The notes: generated from the sequence alone by a model not told the origin. Numbered from the stretch's first letter, positions 50,201 through 62,383 are shown. The stretch is 64,000 nucleotides of DNA from Medicago truncatula (GCF_003473485.1 NC_053047.1:77001-141000), one strand, 5' to 3'. Made by a program: numbers and translations.

Positions 50201-52006
50201 TATAAAATGCTTTATTACAGGTACTGGTATTATGTAACTGCAATAGCAAATATGAAAGAAAGTAATCTATTATGCAGAACATATGTTTGATCAGATCAAC
50301 AGAATATCAAATATTTCATGATAGTTTAAGCATTTCCTACAACCATTATAACATCTCACAAAGTAAGGCCATCGTGGCGATCCTTCCCTGTTTTCCCTTT
50401 ATAAACTGCCGGGCCTGTAATTTTTAGGGGTAATTGGTCATTCAGACTTGGTCGTAATACTCTTTTTTCACCTTTCTTATCCGTTACACTCGATCGGGCT
50501 GTCCTACAGGTATCATCATTTCAGCTCCATCAAGGTTCAAACTAAGTGAAGATCTTCATAGATCTGCATGAAGATATCCTCCAGTAATTGGTATCTCTTG
50601 TATCATATAAGTTCTTCTTTCTGTTTCATATCATACTTGGCAGCTGCCTTTTTTTAGTTCTTTTTTCTATTTACATTTCTTTAACAATACCTCTATTTTC
50701 TTTTGTTTGAAGATACCAGGCTTTGTTGTTTGTTTTTTCTTTTCATTCTAAATTTGTTTACTTCTCACTTCTCTGTTTATGTCCTTCATTTTTCAATTTC
50801 TATTCCATTATTCTGTTTTTGTTCTTTGTCAACTTCTTTGTACAAATCTTCTTGATCTGTTTCAAGGTCCTTAACAATTTCATTCGTTACCTGATTGGAC
50901 TCATTTTTATTCCTCTCAGTCCCTTAGAATGATTGATGAGATAAATTTCCTAGAAAAATTGTGTTTTTTGTTCTTGATATAAACAATTTGGTCTTTAAAC
51001 ACAGTGCTTAGTTAAGTACTATATCTGAAGGTTGCAGAATCGAATTGAAAAGTGATAATGATTAACTACTATAAATGAAAGTAGAAACTAATGGCAGATT
51101 AAGGCGTTAATGGATCTTAAGTAAAGAAAAATAAAGCAAAAGGACTTACCCTATATTCTCGGCACCAGAAAGATTTTGGAATGCAACTCCAGCAACTTTG
51201 TTGCCCATAATTGCAGGACCACCACTATTCCCAGGGTTAATGGCTGCATCAATCTGTATTGCCATGAGCTGTGAAGCACCATGTACATATTGTGTAGGTT
51301 CAACCCTGGAAACAACACCTTTAGTGACTGAAATGGTGTCGCCGCCTTGTGGATATCCAACAACAGCAACAGCTTGTTGTAGAAAGGGGATGTCTCCAAA
51401 CTCCAAGGGAAGCATTCCATCCCAAAATTCATGAGAGTCTACAATCAATAGAGCCAAGTCACATTCATGACCAACAGCTTTGACTTGTGCTCTATACTTG
51501 TTTGGAGAACCATGTTTCCTTACAAGTACAAATGAATGATCAGCTACTACATGAGCATTTGTAAGAATCTTTCTCCCATGAATTACAAACCCTGCAGTAT
51601 TATGTTGTTGAAATTGGATATGAATTTATTGTGTGAAAAATACAAAGGAAAGGAAAGGAAGAAAGAAGAAGATACCAGAGCCCATAGATTCACGCTGAGA
51701 TTTGTTCTGCCAAGGAAGCAAATAATTAGGACTGCATGAAACAGTGAAAATCTTGACAACGGAATTGAAAGCAAGCTCAACAGCAGTATTAGTAGTATGT
51801 GTCAATGCGGCGGCGCTACGTGGTTGAATATTCTTCCTTTCTCTTCTTATTCCTCTTACTGATGATGTTGTTGTTATGAATGTTTGATTTTGTTGGGTAT
51901 GAGTCTGAGTCTGATGAGTGTGAGGAACAAGTGAAAATGATTGAGAAGCGAGATAACGAGATGAGAAAACATTCCTAAAACCACGGACATATCTAAACAT
52001 CGTCAT
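47268..52006 (-). CDS. DEG10: DegP/HtrA-type serine protease, probably mitochondrial (DEG10-like)
   Basis: ATP-independent HtrA-family endopeptidase for organelle protein quality control. Exons in transcript order: 51676-52006, 51150-51591, 49978-50237, 48998-49125, 48477-48680, 48188-48238 and 47268-47504, 550 aa with consistent phases. The N terminus is Arg/Ser-rich with few acidic residues ([18 protein letters not shown]), like a mitochondrial presequence. The trypsin-like domain has His124 (TNAHVV), Asp155 (ECDLALL) and Ser233 (NPGNSGGP), a complete triad. PDZ-like segments follow ([20 protein letters not shown] and [15 protein letters not shown]). The assignment to DEG10 rather than another plant DEG rests on C-terminal architecture and presequence from memory. 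A duplicated splice donor lies in intron 5. Confidence 0.92.
49305..49445. repeat. Dispersed GTGTCC-rich repeat in DEG10 intron 3
   Basis: Contains CACGTGTCAGTGTCCAACAC and GTCGATGTGTCCGGTGTCCG. A diverged relative lies at about 24999-25200. Family unknown. Confidence 0.4.
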
Positions 52007-53913
52007 TCAGTTTCAGGGTCGTCGACTCACCGATTTACTCAAAGCACACGGCGGCAGCCATGTTGTACTTCTGTCTGCTGCTTGCTTCCTACTTTTTTAC
52101 TGCTACTCTAATTTACATTTGTTTGATTTTACCCCTCAAGTTTCACAATTCTTTGATTTTGGCTCCTCAAGTTTCAATTACTTTATTTTAATCCTATAAA
52201 TTTAGGTCATTTTGTATTTGTTAGTCACCCATCCACCTTTTTTTGTTTGTTATTATTAATTTACTTCTTTTTAAGGAAAAAAATATTATTTTTCATCTTA
52301 AAATTTATCTCTCTCTCACAAACTCATATTTTAAGGGTAAACTAAGTTTTTTTTTGTTTTTTTGTTTTAATTTGAAAGTTTTTGTGTGTGTGTAAACCTT
52401 CCCTTTCTAGGGGAAGAAGACCGAGATCAGCCGTGAGGTAAAGATAATATTAATATGATAGAGAATTATTCCATTCAAGAATCGAACTCGATTCTTATGA
52501 ACAATTTGTCCATTGATAAAACTTATTAATCACTTGAGTTCAATTACTTGATTTAATTATTTTAATATATTATCAACTATCTTATTTTCTTTATGCACAT
52601 CATATGATTATGCGATGTGTGGTTGGATATCAAGGGAGGAACAAGCCTTAAATTTTACCAATGTTTTATTACCTTCCTTTAAATTTATCACAGTTCATCA
52701 ACAATTGATTAATTTAAGCAGTAAAAAAACTTAACCCTTAAAGCAAGTGGTAAAAATAAGACTGATTCAAGAATTAAATTGAATGATGTTGTGTTACAAT
52801 TTAAAAAGTAAGTCACGGAAGGACTATGACAATTATTAAGCATAATTAAAAAAATTAACGATAAGAACTTTGTCCTTAGACTCCTCTCAAATAAGAAATG
52901 TGTCCTTAAGCTAGTTCTTAACTCTAGACTACGATTTTATTTGAAACTTTTGTTTATTTCCTTCGTATTAATTTCAAGATATAATGCGCAACTCATGTTG
53001 TGTTACTTACATGATCCAAAATTACTAACAAGAGATAAAATGCTACATATGTTACTTTCTTCACCTTCAATTTCGAATATTCATGTTTATCATGCTTCTT
53101 TCACTGCACTCATTTCGACAACCTTTTCTTCTAATTCATTTCAACGTACATTTCGTCAATCAATGGTTTCTAATAACAAATACAACTCTTAAGTATTATC
53201 GATCAACAAAGAATAACAAGATGTTTCACAACTTCTATATAAGGGCTACATTTTTCATGGCAAATAGTTCCTCTCTAAATAAACAAGGATGAAGTGATAT
53301 GCATGAATCCCTAGAGTGGTAAAAGCACGCGTATTAACACTAAATGATATCAACTGTTACTATGAGATCAGACGGTTAAAATTTTTTATCGTTATTTTGA
53401 GATCGAAAACTGCATGACACATATACTTCATCAAATCCAAACCGGCTTGTCTTCCATTAATTCATGTGTGTGTTTTTTTTATATATTTTAAATATATTGT
53501 AAAAGAATATATAGATTTAATTTTTTTTTTCGACAAGATATAGATTTAAACTTTTAAGAAAATATAAACAGGACCTTTTCTTTTTGAGAAATATATGTTT
53601 TTTTCTCTTTACATACAATTTTTTTATTTTTTTTTACAATATATGCTGTTATTTACTTTTTGACGAAATATATGCTGTTAACTTTTTTTCCAAAATATAT
53701 CCTATTAACTTAAAACCTGAGAATTTGTAAAAAAGCATTAAATAAAATCCGATAAGATATGGTAACATTTAAGACAAAATTACTATAAAAAAATAAAAAA
53801 TTGAGAGAACAAATTACATTAGATTTAATAGACTTATAGAATATTCAACTACCTATTATAAAAGACTAATTAAGTTGGGGTTTAACAACTTTACAAAAAA
53901 GAAAAAACTCACT
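52007..53913. other. DEG10 upstream region, dispersed repeat and AT-rich spacer
   Basis: DEG10 leader and promoter lie just above 52006. About 52629-52980 is one copy of a diverged direct repeat whose partner is at 55410-55928 and 56612-56660. From 53440 to 53700 the DNA is very AT-rich, with a micro-insertion at 53509-53549 and a repetitive stretch at 53638-53700. Confidence 0.45.
53509..53549 (-). repeat. Micro-insertion: poly(T) plus CGACAAG
   Basis: ATATAGATTTAA at 53509-53520 and 53538-53549 flanks ten T plus CGACAAG. On the minus strand this is CTTGTCG plus poly(A). Confidence 0.55.
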
Positions 53914-54333
53914 ATGGCTTATAGGAACAATAGAGTTTGCGACCATCTAACCCTAGGAGTGTGCCACTGTACAAGCAATGATGACTCTTGGAACATCAAG
54001 AAAGTGTTGAAACAAACTGATGTTGGTTATTGCAGTCGACTTTTGTTGGGTAAAAAATTGGCTGAAGAATTTGTGTTACCTGTGTTGGGTGCTAAAGCTC
54101 ATAGAGGAATTCAAGTTAAAATATGGGATATTGACACCAAGTCCATGCACACTATCAAATTCAAGAGACGTTCTGGTATGTATTTTTTCAATGGTGGTTG
54201 GGTCAAAGAGTTTGTCATCAGAAGAGGCTTACAAGAAGGGAATAAGATTGGTCTTTATTGGGATCAATATGGTAAATTCTTTAATTTTACTGTTCTTGAG
54301 GCCGATAAGGATCAGAATAGACACTATGTTTGA
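53914..54333 (+). CDS. B3 domain-containing protein
   Basis: Single-exon frame of 139 residues from the ATG at 53914 (MAYRNNRVCDHLTLGVC). Residues about 25-130 resemble a plant B3 DNA-binding fold: WNIKKVLKQTDVGYCSRLLL, VKIWDIDTKSMHTIKF, YFFNGGWVKEFVIRRGLQEG and KIGLYWDQYGKFFNFTVLE. These fit the small legume/Arabidopsis B3 proteins formerly labelled DUF313. A nuclear transcription-related role is inferred from the family. It is short and single-domain, and intact. The locus is bracketed by diverged direct repeats, so local duplication is possible. Confidence 0.8.
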   Translation: MAYRNNRVCDHLTLGVCHCTSNDDSWNIKKVLKQTDVGYCSRLLLGKKLAEEFVLPVLGAKAHRGIQVKIWDIDTKSMHTIKFKRRSGMYFFNGGWVKEFVIRRGLQEGNKIGLYWDQYGKFFNFTVLEADKDQNRHYV

Positions 54334-54646
54334 TGATCTATTTTTATTTCCTAGTTGTTACTACTTTTCACTTTCAAGGAGTTTTGATTATCTTTAACTT
54401 TTTTTTAGTATTATTCATCAAAGATTGTCTCTGATTATAGTATATATATCAACGATTAATTACATAAAAGATTTGTTTTGCTTTGGTTCATTGTTAGTGA
54501 AACTTGTGGTTTTTTTTCTTATATATATTAATATAACAATATAAGCTAAAATAATATTATTTGTGTTTTTGAGTTTTTTTTTTTTTAAAGAAATGTGATG
54601 TTATTGTTGTGAATTGAAGAGGTTAACTCTTTCATGTTACATAACA
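54334..54646. other. 3' flank of the B3 gene
   Basis: AT-rich, presumably including the B3 3' UTR. Nothing else seen. Confidence 0.4.
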
Positions 54647-55224
54647 AAACTCATGTCTTTTTAATGTTTGCGGATAAATAACTAGCCGACCCTACTTTCC
54701 TAGTGAGAGAAATCCCAACTTCTCTCTAAACGTTTTTTCTCTTTCGTTCATTGAGGAGGGTGGTTTTAGGTATTTTTGATCTAAAATCACCCCTCTACAT
54801 CTTTTTCCCATTTTCTTTCCTAAATAAGTGGTTTTCACATATATCAAGTTTTTCCTTTTGTGTTTTTTGTGATTTCGTCGTCTAAGTGCAGCGTTGTGTT
54901 GTTCGTCGTCTTGTGTGACATTTGATTTCGCGTTTGTCGCGGTGTTCATTTAGTTCCTATTGAAAGATCGACATCAGTCAATTACAAATTCGATCAATGA
55001 TTTGGGCGTCAACGTTGCAGATTCGGAAGCATGAGTATTTCGGTGATTTAGATTTTATCATATTATTTGTAGGCATTTTGCCGTTGTGCTATTAACTTGG
55101 TTGCTGTGAGTTTGTTCACATATTCACCTTTTACGTTTTTAGATGTTTACATCTGATGTACTCTATCAATTTGAATGAACAAATATCGTTTTATTTTTGT
55201 AAAAAAAAAAAAAACTCATGTTTC
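54646..55224 (+). mobile_element. Short poly(A) retroposon, probably LINE-derived
   Basis: AAAACTCATGT precedes the insert at about 54647-54657 and recurs immediately after a 14-A tail at about 55214-55224, giving a target duplication. The ~555-bp insert has a pyrimidine-rich start (TTCTCTCTAAACG) like a LINE leader and a 3' end typical of plant LINEs (TTTGAATGAACAAATA before the tail). No coding domain. Either both ends of a LINE with a large internal loss, or a non-autonomous element. Confidence 0.65.
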
Positions 55225-55928
55225 TTACTAGCAGTCTCTGTCTTATTTTTAAAAATTGTCATATTCACGCAGTTGTATCCGTATCATACGAGTTCTGTAC
55301 CCAAACCTATACAACATATAGCTATTGAGTTCTTAAATTGTTTTAATATTTTGTTAATAAGTTTTTTTTTTCCTTTATGTTACTACACCCGTTTAATGTG
55401 ATAACTGCTAGGATATCAAGGGGGAACAAGCCTTGAATTTTTCCCTTTCATTTTTTTTTTCCCTTTAAGTCTATTCTAATTCATCAGTAATGAATTTGAA
55501 ACTCTTAAGTCTTAAGCAACTGGTAAAAAAACCATTGATTCAAGAATTAAATTTAATGATGCTTTGTGTTACAATTTAAAAGTAAGTCAAGGAAAGAATT
55601 ATGACAATTATCAAGTTATGGAACTTAAGTTCTTAATGATCTCTATCAAATTAGTTTAAGTTGTTAATGAACTGTACCAAATTAAAGGATAAATCGTTCA
55701 AGAGAAATCATATTTAATTTTTGAATGGAATAATTTAATTATACTTGTTTCATGATCGAACTCGAGATAATAATACTCCTTTTAGATGGGAATGAGAGGG
55801 ATAACCAAAATGAACTATAAGAATTGTAACCTTATGCTAGTTTTTTTTCTTCCTAATTCTATAGGTAAAAACTATTGTGCAAGTATTTTATTGAAATAAT
55901 AAATTCAGTCTAAAACTCTAGACTATGA

Positions 55929-56611
55929 GAGCCCGTTTAGTGCACATGATTTGATGCATACATGATAAAAAAAATGATAACATTATTTTATTCTATCATT
56001 TGTTTGATGGACACTTGTTATTGACATGATAAAATAAACAAAGATGTATAACTTTAATTTTACACCCATAATTAAATAAATTGCGAACAAGATTGGAAAG
56101 AAAACAGTTGGAATTGATATCGATTGTTATTTTATAAAGAAAATTACGAAGAAAATCATAGTTGATGTGCAGAAAATCAATTGCACAAAACATAATATTG
56201 GGAACCAAAATGATTGAAGGAACATTGGGAAGCAAATCAATTGGAGAAAATCGTAATTTTTATTTTCCAATTCATGTGCAGCAGAGGGAAACGATCGGGA
56301 ATAAATAGAGGTTACGCGTTTCTTAACTTTAAGTATCATCATGTTGCTAGCCCATCAAAAACTAAAGATAAAAATAACAAAGGGTGAATATGATAGGATT
56401 AAAAATGAGTTTAAGTTATTTTTTCCTATTGATGCACCAACGGCTGCGGTTATGGTGCATAAGGAAATTTTATGCACCCTATATAAATCCAGAAATAGTT
56501 TATGTGAGTTTTATTTCTTATGCACCATAACCGCACCCTGCACCAACGGACAAATTGAAACATGATATAATAGTTTTATCACATCTTGTCTTCCTTACAC
56601 CAAACGGGCTC
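55929..56611. mobile_element. Terminal-inverted-repeat element (MITE-like) with nested MITE
   Basis: Left end GAGCCCGTTTAGTG and complement of the right end GAGCCCGTTTGGTG, with an inner ATGATAAAA/GTGATAAAA match. Length 683 bp. The related repeat copy near 52923 lacks it and serves as an empty-site comparison. No clear target duplication, so superfamily is unassigned. Confidence 0.7.
56444..56538. mobile_element. 95-bp Mutator-type MITE with 11-bp target duplication
   Basis: GCGGTTATGGTGCATAAG near the left end is perfectly inverted near the right end. TGCACCAACGG flanks the element at 56433-56443 and 56539-56549. Duplication length of 9-11 bp is the MULE hallmark. It is nested in the element at 55929-56611. 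Confidence 0.8.
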
Positions 56612-56994
56612 CCATTTTATTTGAAAATTTTGTTTATTTCATTCATATTTCACCGTTTAGCATTAATTTTTTATTTTTTATTTTTATGAAAAGAAAAGAA
56701 AAAGCTTTTTTACTCTTCTTTCAAAAATAGGTGAAGAAAGTACCATATGTAGCAAAAAGAAAGTAAACTCATACCCGTCCTGTATTATGAGATTTGAGAA
56801 AAACAAAGTCATACCCAAAATGAGTGAAAGCAGATAAAACTGTGAAAATTAGTATTAATCGCACCCCCTAGTGAAGATTGTTTTCTTTCCCTTCACTTAA
56901 CCTTACCCACCAACCCCTTCTCACCCCTGTCTGTCGTGTTAATTCATTCATCTTCTCTCACCAACCCAAACCCTCACTGTCTCCTTCCTCTACG

Positions 56995-59525
56995 ATGATG
57001 GCATTTTCAGTTTGCAAAACAATTCCATTAACTTCTTTCTACAAAACCAGCACCAAAGAAGTCTCAATTGAACCATCATCAATATGGTTTACAAGAAAGA
57101 CGAGAAGTATTGGTGTAATCAAGTGTTCAATTGAACGCAGTAATAGCAGTGATGGAAAGAAAGGAGTAGTTTCGAATTCAAATTATGTTGTACCTTTGGA
57201 TGATTCATTTTCATTCTCAAATTCATCTTCCACCATTACTCGCCCTTTAGCTGAGATTCTTAGAGACCTTAACAAACGTATCCCTGATACTCTTGTTAAA
57301 CCTCCCATTGATCCTTCCTCCTCCGCTTCTTCTTCCATCTTCATCCCCTGGTCAGTGTCTTGTATTTTTTTCCATTATTATTGATTTATATGATCCTATT
57401 TTACTTTCAATTAATCTGTTTCTTCTTTGATAGGTATCATGCTAATAGAATGTTAAGCTTCTATGCCCCAGGTGCGTGTTTGTATATTGCAAGTTCATAG
57501 TATTGTGTTTTTTTTAATTTTGGTGGATATGTTAGGATCAAATTAAAACAATAGTTTTCAATTTGAAATCTGTTTTTTTACTTTTTTGTAGGATGGTGTG
57601 GAGAGATACGTGATGTTATTTTCTCCGATAATGGAACTGTAACTGTTGTATACCGTCTTACTGTACGCGGATCTGATGGAGAGGTACCTACCTCTGCTAT
57701 TGCATTCATTCATACTTCTTTTCCTTTTTGCTTCTAAACCCTATTCTGTGCATATTAATTAATATTGTTATCATGTTAAATAAACTGGCATTGAGTCAAC
57801 TTATTGGTGGATGATATATAAAGCTTCTGCTCTTATTATCTTTAATATGATCTAGGCCGGCATGTTACGCTTCTCAGTGATATTGTATCAGCATTTATGC
57901 CATTATTCTTAGAATTCTGGTTGAGCCTAACTCAACCTTGCAAAACTGGCTTGTAAGGCGATGGCTGCCCAAACTTTATAAAAACCACATAAGCCAACTA
58001 AATCCACCCCTTCACACCCAACACAATGAAGGTTGTTGGAGGCTGCAATGAAGGCAACCCCATATGCTGCAGTTAGGCGGCTAGGGGCGGGCCACAATGG
58101 GGCGGAATTTCAAACAATTATATATGCTAGCAATCTTATCAAAAGTTTATTATGTGTCTGTACTTGAACCGAAATCTAAATTCAGAGCAACTTATACTAT
58201 TCAATTCATTCATTCATATTTTCTTCCTCTATTGTTGTTGTTGTTGTTCTCTCCTTTTTGCTTCTAAACCACACTCTTTGCATATTGGACTTTGAATGAA
58301 TATTGTTATCATGTTAAATAAACTTGCATTGGCTCAACTTATTGGTTGATATGTTATCTTCTAAACAAGCTTCTGTTCTTATTACATTCAGTATGATCTA
58401 GACGTGCATGTTATGCTTTTGAGTGATATTGTATCAACTTTTATGCCATTTATATAATGCCACTTATGTTATCAAAAGTTTGTTATATGCTGTCTATACT
58501 TGTAGTACCCTAAATCTAAATTCGGTGTCAGATTATTAAGTCTGATAGTACACTGCCTTCTAACACTATTCAAGGATAAAACCCTCATAAATTATCAACT
58601 ATGTTTGAGTCCCTCATGTTGTAGTGCAGGGGTTACCACTACTAGGACATGAGTGTTGGTTCGAACCCACGACACCCCATCCCATGTCACTTGGCCAATA
58701 GCACAAAAAAAAAATTGAAAATGAATGTGGCCGTGAAATCACTGGTACTCTACTCCTTGAAATTATAAAATGAATTAAAGGGCAGCGTCCTATTTTACTT
58801 CTAATGCATTCATTCATATTTGCCACCTCTATTCTCCTTCTGTCCTTTTTCTTTCTAAACCACATTTTGTGCAAATTATCCTTTGAACATTATTATGATC
58901 TTAAACTTGCATTGGCTGAACTTATCGCAGGATATGCAATTTTCTCAATGAACCATTATTATGATTTATAGCTTATATTCTTATTACAATGAAATTGAAT
59001 ATAATTTGGCAAATGTCCAATATGATTTAGGTAGGCTGTCATGCTTCTCATATTGTATCACCTTTTATATATGCCACTAATCGTATCAGAAGTTTGTAAT
59101 GTCTATAATTGTACCTTAAAATCTAATTAGAGTAAGATTGATTTAAGTTTAATAGTGCATTACCTTCTATACTATTCAAGCCAAAAGTCACAGAACTTAT
59201 CACCTATGATTCTAAGTGGATATTTATTCTACATTTGAGCTCTTTTAAAGCATATCTGAGAACAAATGCAAAGGCACTGGTACTATACTAGTTGAAATTA
59301 CAAAATCAACTTTAAAACAACTATCTAATTCTAAATGTCCAAAATGACTGTAACTTTCTTTGTTGATGACAGGCTTATCGTGAGTCAACCGGCACAATAT
59401 CAACTACCGATGGCTCCATTAGTGATCCAGTTTCAGCAGCGGAGGAAAATGCTTTTTGTAAAGCATGTGCGCGGTTTGGTCTTGGCTTGTATTTGTATCA
59501 TGATGATCAAACAGCCAGTATGTAA
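56995..59525 (+). CDS. RAD52-2: Organellar RAD52-like DNA-binding protein
   Basis: Plant RAD52-like (ODB) proteins bind single-stranded DNA and promote annealing/recombination in organelles. Exons 56995-57350, 57434-57471, 57592-57683 and 59373-59525 give 212 aa with consistent phases. Residues 1-60 form a Ser/Thr-rich transit peptide ending near IKCSIE. The conserved region runs TRPLAEILRDLNKRIPDTLV, IPWYHANRMLSFYAPGWCGE, RDVIFSDNGTVTVVYRLTVR, ESTGTIS and AFCKACARFGLGLYLYHDD. Chloroplast rather than mitochondrial targeting is inferred from resemblance to the RAD52-2/ODB2 type. A second ATG at 56998 is equivalent. Intron 3 (1689 bp) is built of diverged repeats. Confidence 0.9.
57700..59080 (+). 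repeat. Three diverged tandem repeats in RAD52-2 intron 3
   Basis: A ~250-bp module recurs at about 57700-57900, 58205-58460 and 58800-59080. Shared landmarks are CATTCATTCATA, TTTTTGCTTCTAAACC (or variant), TTGCATTGGCTCAACTTATTG, ATATGATCTAG and ATATTGTATCA. Spacing is about 505 then 595 bp. The copies differ substantially, so the array is old. Confidence 0.7.
58614..58725 (-). repeat. tRNA-like repeat with A run
   Basis: GGTTCGAACC (B-box-like) and an A run after TAGCAC resemble a degenerate SINE. No target duplication found. Confidence 0.35.
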
Positions 59526-60916
59526 GCACTGATATTTTACTTGGTTTGTGTGTCTAAACTGATATAAATAGAAGTGGGCAAAAAGTGGCGGTTAGACTCT
59601 GGTCAAGTACTTTTATGGAAAACTAGAAGACATATCTTTGTTTTGTACGAATCCAAATGCTTATTTGAAAGCATGTTTCTATTTTGGCTTTATGTTTCCA
59701 AAGTTAGGGTACCATAAGCCTTAAATTGATGTGAAAATGAATAATTTCATATGTTTTTACTAGTGTAAAGGGAATATCCTTTTTTTACTATGAAGACTAC
59801 TACTAAGGTGTTGTCCATATGTTTTGAATCCAAGTATGGATGATTTATGAATTTGTGTAGATAAACAACATAATTAAGGTCTGAATTTATGTATTATTTT
59901 CTTTTTATAATCAAGAATATGGTTAAACTGTTTTCATATATGGAGGAAGACATTTTTTATTACTATTTGCAAAATACATAATCTCACGACCCAAAACAAA
60001 AATCTTAATAGATTAGGTCTCGTTTATTGTGAAAATATTTTATATTTTCATATATATATTTTTTAAAATTATGTTGATTTTATTTGCTAACGAGGAGATA
60101 ATAACAATTGTGTACTGGCAATGAAAATTCCGAAAGATTTGTTTTTATTGTATCCAAATATGCATGATGATATTTCATATTCTACCTACCCATCACAGTA
60201 ATTTTTTCAATAGTTTCATAATTTCTCATTAACATGTTAAAATTAACATATTTTTTCTAAAAAAATGATAGTGAAAAATATTTTCACAAATTAAATGGGG
60301 TTTTAGCTTCTACTTCTACTCAATACAACCTCTTACATATTTTGAAAATATATATGATTGTTCCAGTGCCACTTTATTTAGAAAGAAAAAAAAACATATC
60401 TCTCTATAAACATAATCTCTCCAATCATTCACCTCCCGATTCAATTGTGAATTCGATTCATAACACATTTTGTTCAATGAATTGTTACGAATCAAAGCAA
60501 ATTTTAGGGGTCTTTTTGGGAAGAGGGTTTTGGAGGGGAGAGTTATGAAGGATTAAGTCTATATTTGAATATATAGTTTTGATATTTAAAAAAAATGAAA
60601 AGAGCATCATGATAAATGATTATACAGTATACAAAAAAATATTATATAATAACTAAATAATATTTAATTGATTTCGGTTTTCTTTTTTATAGTATCCATA
60701 ATTTAACCATCCATCTTTCCTCCTAAATCATTGAATACACATTTTTTCTTAGTTTTCACCAACATTTTAGAAATAGCAATCAAATTTAAAAGGTAAGGAA
60801 TTTTGTCTTTATCGCTTATAATTTCAATATTTATTTCATTGTTGAAGTGGTGGTTGTGGTCCCTATTAAGCATATAAACTTTAAATGTATGAATGAAGGG
60901 ACAATAGAGAAAGATA
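59526..60916. other. Intergenic AT-rich region
   Basis: RAD52-2 3' flank and the promoter of the gene at 60917. No gene, RNA or mobile element recognised. Confidence 0.4.
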
Positions 60917-62174
60917 ATGTTAATTTGTGGCTCAAGTTTATTGCCACACTATGGATCCTCCATGCCTTACCTACATGTTGGAGGTTTTCAAAGTGAGAGG
61001 AATTGGCACAACAAGAAGAAGAATTCAAGTAGAAGAAGCATGATGATGACTTGCAAATCTGTGCAGAATGAGAGTATTGTCAAAAGAGTATGTCACAAGT
61101 ATAGTCTTACCCTTGCTACCTTCCTCACAACTGCTGTGGTAATAGCATCAATTGCAACAGTTGATGCAGCAACTTATGATGAACAAGAAGAGACCCTATC
61201 AAACATACCTCAAACTCTATCAGGTGAGTGCAAAACAGCTCAAGATTGCAAGAAACCTAAAATACAGAAACCAAAGTCAAGAAAAGCAGAATCATGCACA
61301 GGTAAGTGTGTCACTACATGCATTAGAGGTGGTGATGGCTCTCCTGGTGAAGGCCCTCTTAACATCATAGGACCACTCGTTGTTTTCAAGCAAGGTTTTC
61401 GATCTCGTCATTACTGGTAAATGTTTGCCTTAACTTTTTGCTATAATATATATATATATTTTTAATTTGCTTTTGTTAAAGGATCGATATAGTACATGAA
61501 TTTGTTTATACCGAACATCAATCTTCCTTAACCTCTCCAAAGTCTTTGTCAAAATCGGATCACTAGATTGAACATTTATAAGTGAAACCAAGTGTTTATG
61601 ACAAAAGAACTAGCTGAGAGTCCTTCAAAATTGTTCAACAACAAAAGCCACCCATCACTGCCTTCTTAATTCGGCCCAACACCGACAATATTAACTTTCA
61701 ATTCATTATTGACAACTTCTTCTTCTCATGCAAACAACCATATCCTCCGTGCTGGTGCTGGCCTCTTTAACAACACTAACTGAAAACAATCTAAGAAAGA
61801 TAGATATCCTTCAGAGGAAACCAAACCAACCAACCCACCACTAATAAATAGTGCCCCTAGTCTCTCCTACTAAGTGAAAGGTCTTTTGGCACTACGTTAG
61901 AAGAAAAAGAGATACACAATTAAACAATTCAAATCGGTTGGGTAATTTGGATTATTAGCATACGTACAACTAATTTTTTAACTTGCTGAATTCAAACTTA
62001 GAATATTTGATACACGAACGTGGTTTGCTTGACTATGGTTATTGTATGCACCAAAAAAAAGTATCAAGTTATTATCACTTTCAATTGATGCTCACCTTAT
62101 GTAATTTTGTGTGCAGTTTGGTAGAATGTTCAGATATCTGTAATTTGATAAGCAGTGCTGACAACGTGCCTTGA
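60917..62174 (+). CDS. Small cysteine-rich protein, probably thylakoid lumen
   Basis: Exons 60917-61416 and 62117-62174 give 185 aa; the split codon forms Cys167. Residues 1-60 are Ser/Lys/Arg-rich with few acidic residues; 63-84 are hydrophobic (LTLATFLTTAVVIASIATVDA) with an A-x-A-like cleavage site, a bipartite thylakoid-lumen-type presequence. The mature ~100 residues contain eight Cys (105, 111, 127, 131, 135, 167, 171, 175), conserved-looking GGDGSPGEGPLN and PLVVFKQGFRSRHYC, and a Lys-rich stretch (KKPKIQKPKSRK). I recall plant homologues of unknown function; no activity is claimed. Four disulfides are possible. The exon-2 frame supplies three of the Cys, which supports the splice. Confidence 0.8.
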
Positions 62175-62383
62175 TATTATTAACTTTAGGGAAGCAGTCG
62201 ACATTAATAAACCTTTGTATAATGTTTATGTGACCACTTCTTTCATTTTCTACACACTGTCATTCTTTTACACAAATATTTTATTTTTCATCATTTTTAT
62301 ATAATTTTATTCTTAGTTAGTCTAGTTTTATGCTTAAATACAATTATCCACCTTGATAGTTAGTTGAAGTACCTGTCAATAAC

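Larger units (their letters stand above)
55410..56660. repeat. Second copy of the repeat flanking the B3 gene, interrupted by a MITE
   Basis: Shares ATATCAAGGGRGGAACAAGCC, GATTCAAGAATTAAAT and GTTACAATTTAAAAGTAAG with 52629-52830. A shared TCTAGACTA...TTTTATTTGAAA...TTGTTTATTTC stretch is continuous at 52922-52960 but split here by the element at 55929-56611. Confidence 0.6.

Noticed and set aside
53638-53700. Strong micro-insertion candidate
   Set aside because: Repeat AATATATGCTGTTA is duplicated, but a third diverged unit follows, so simple tandem duplication explains it equally well; listed only as ambiguous.
54692-54949. Minus-strand basic frame of 85 codons
   Set aside because: Antisense to the pyrimidine-rich leader of a poly(A) retroposon; the basic composition is a by-product.
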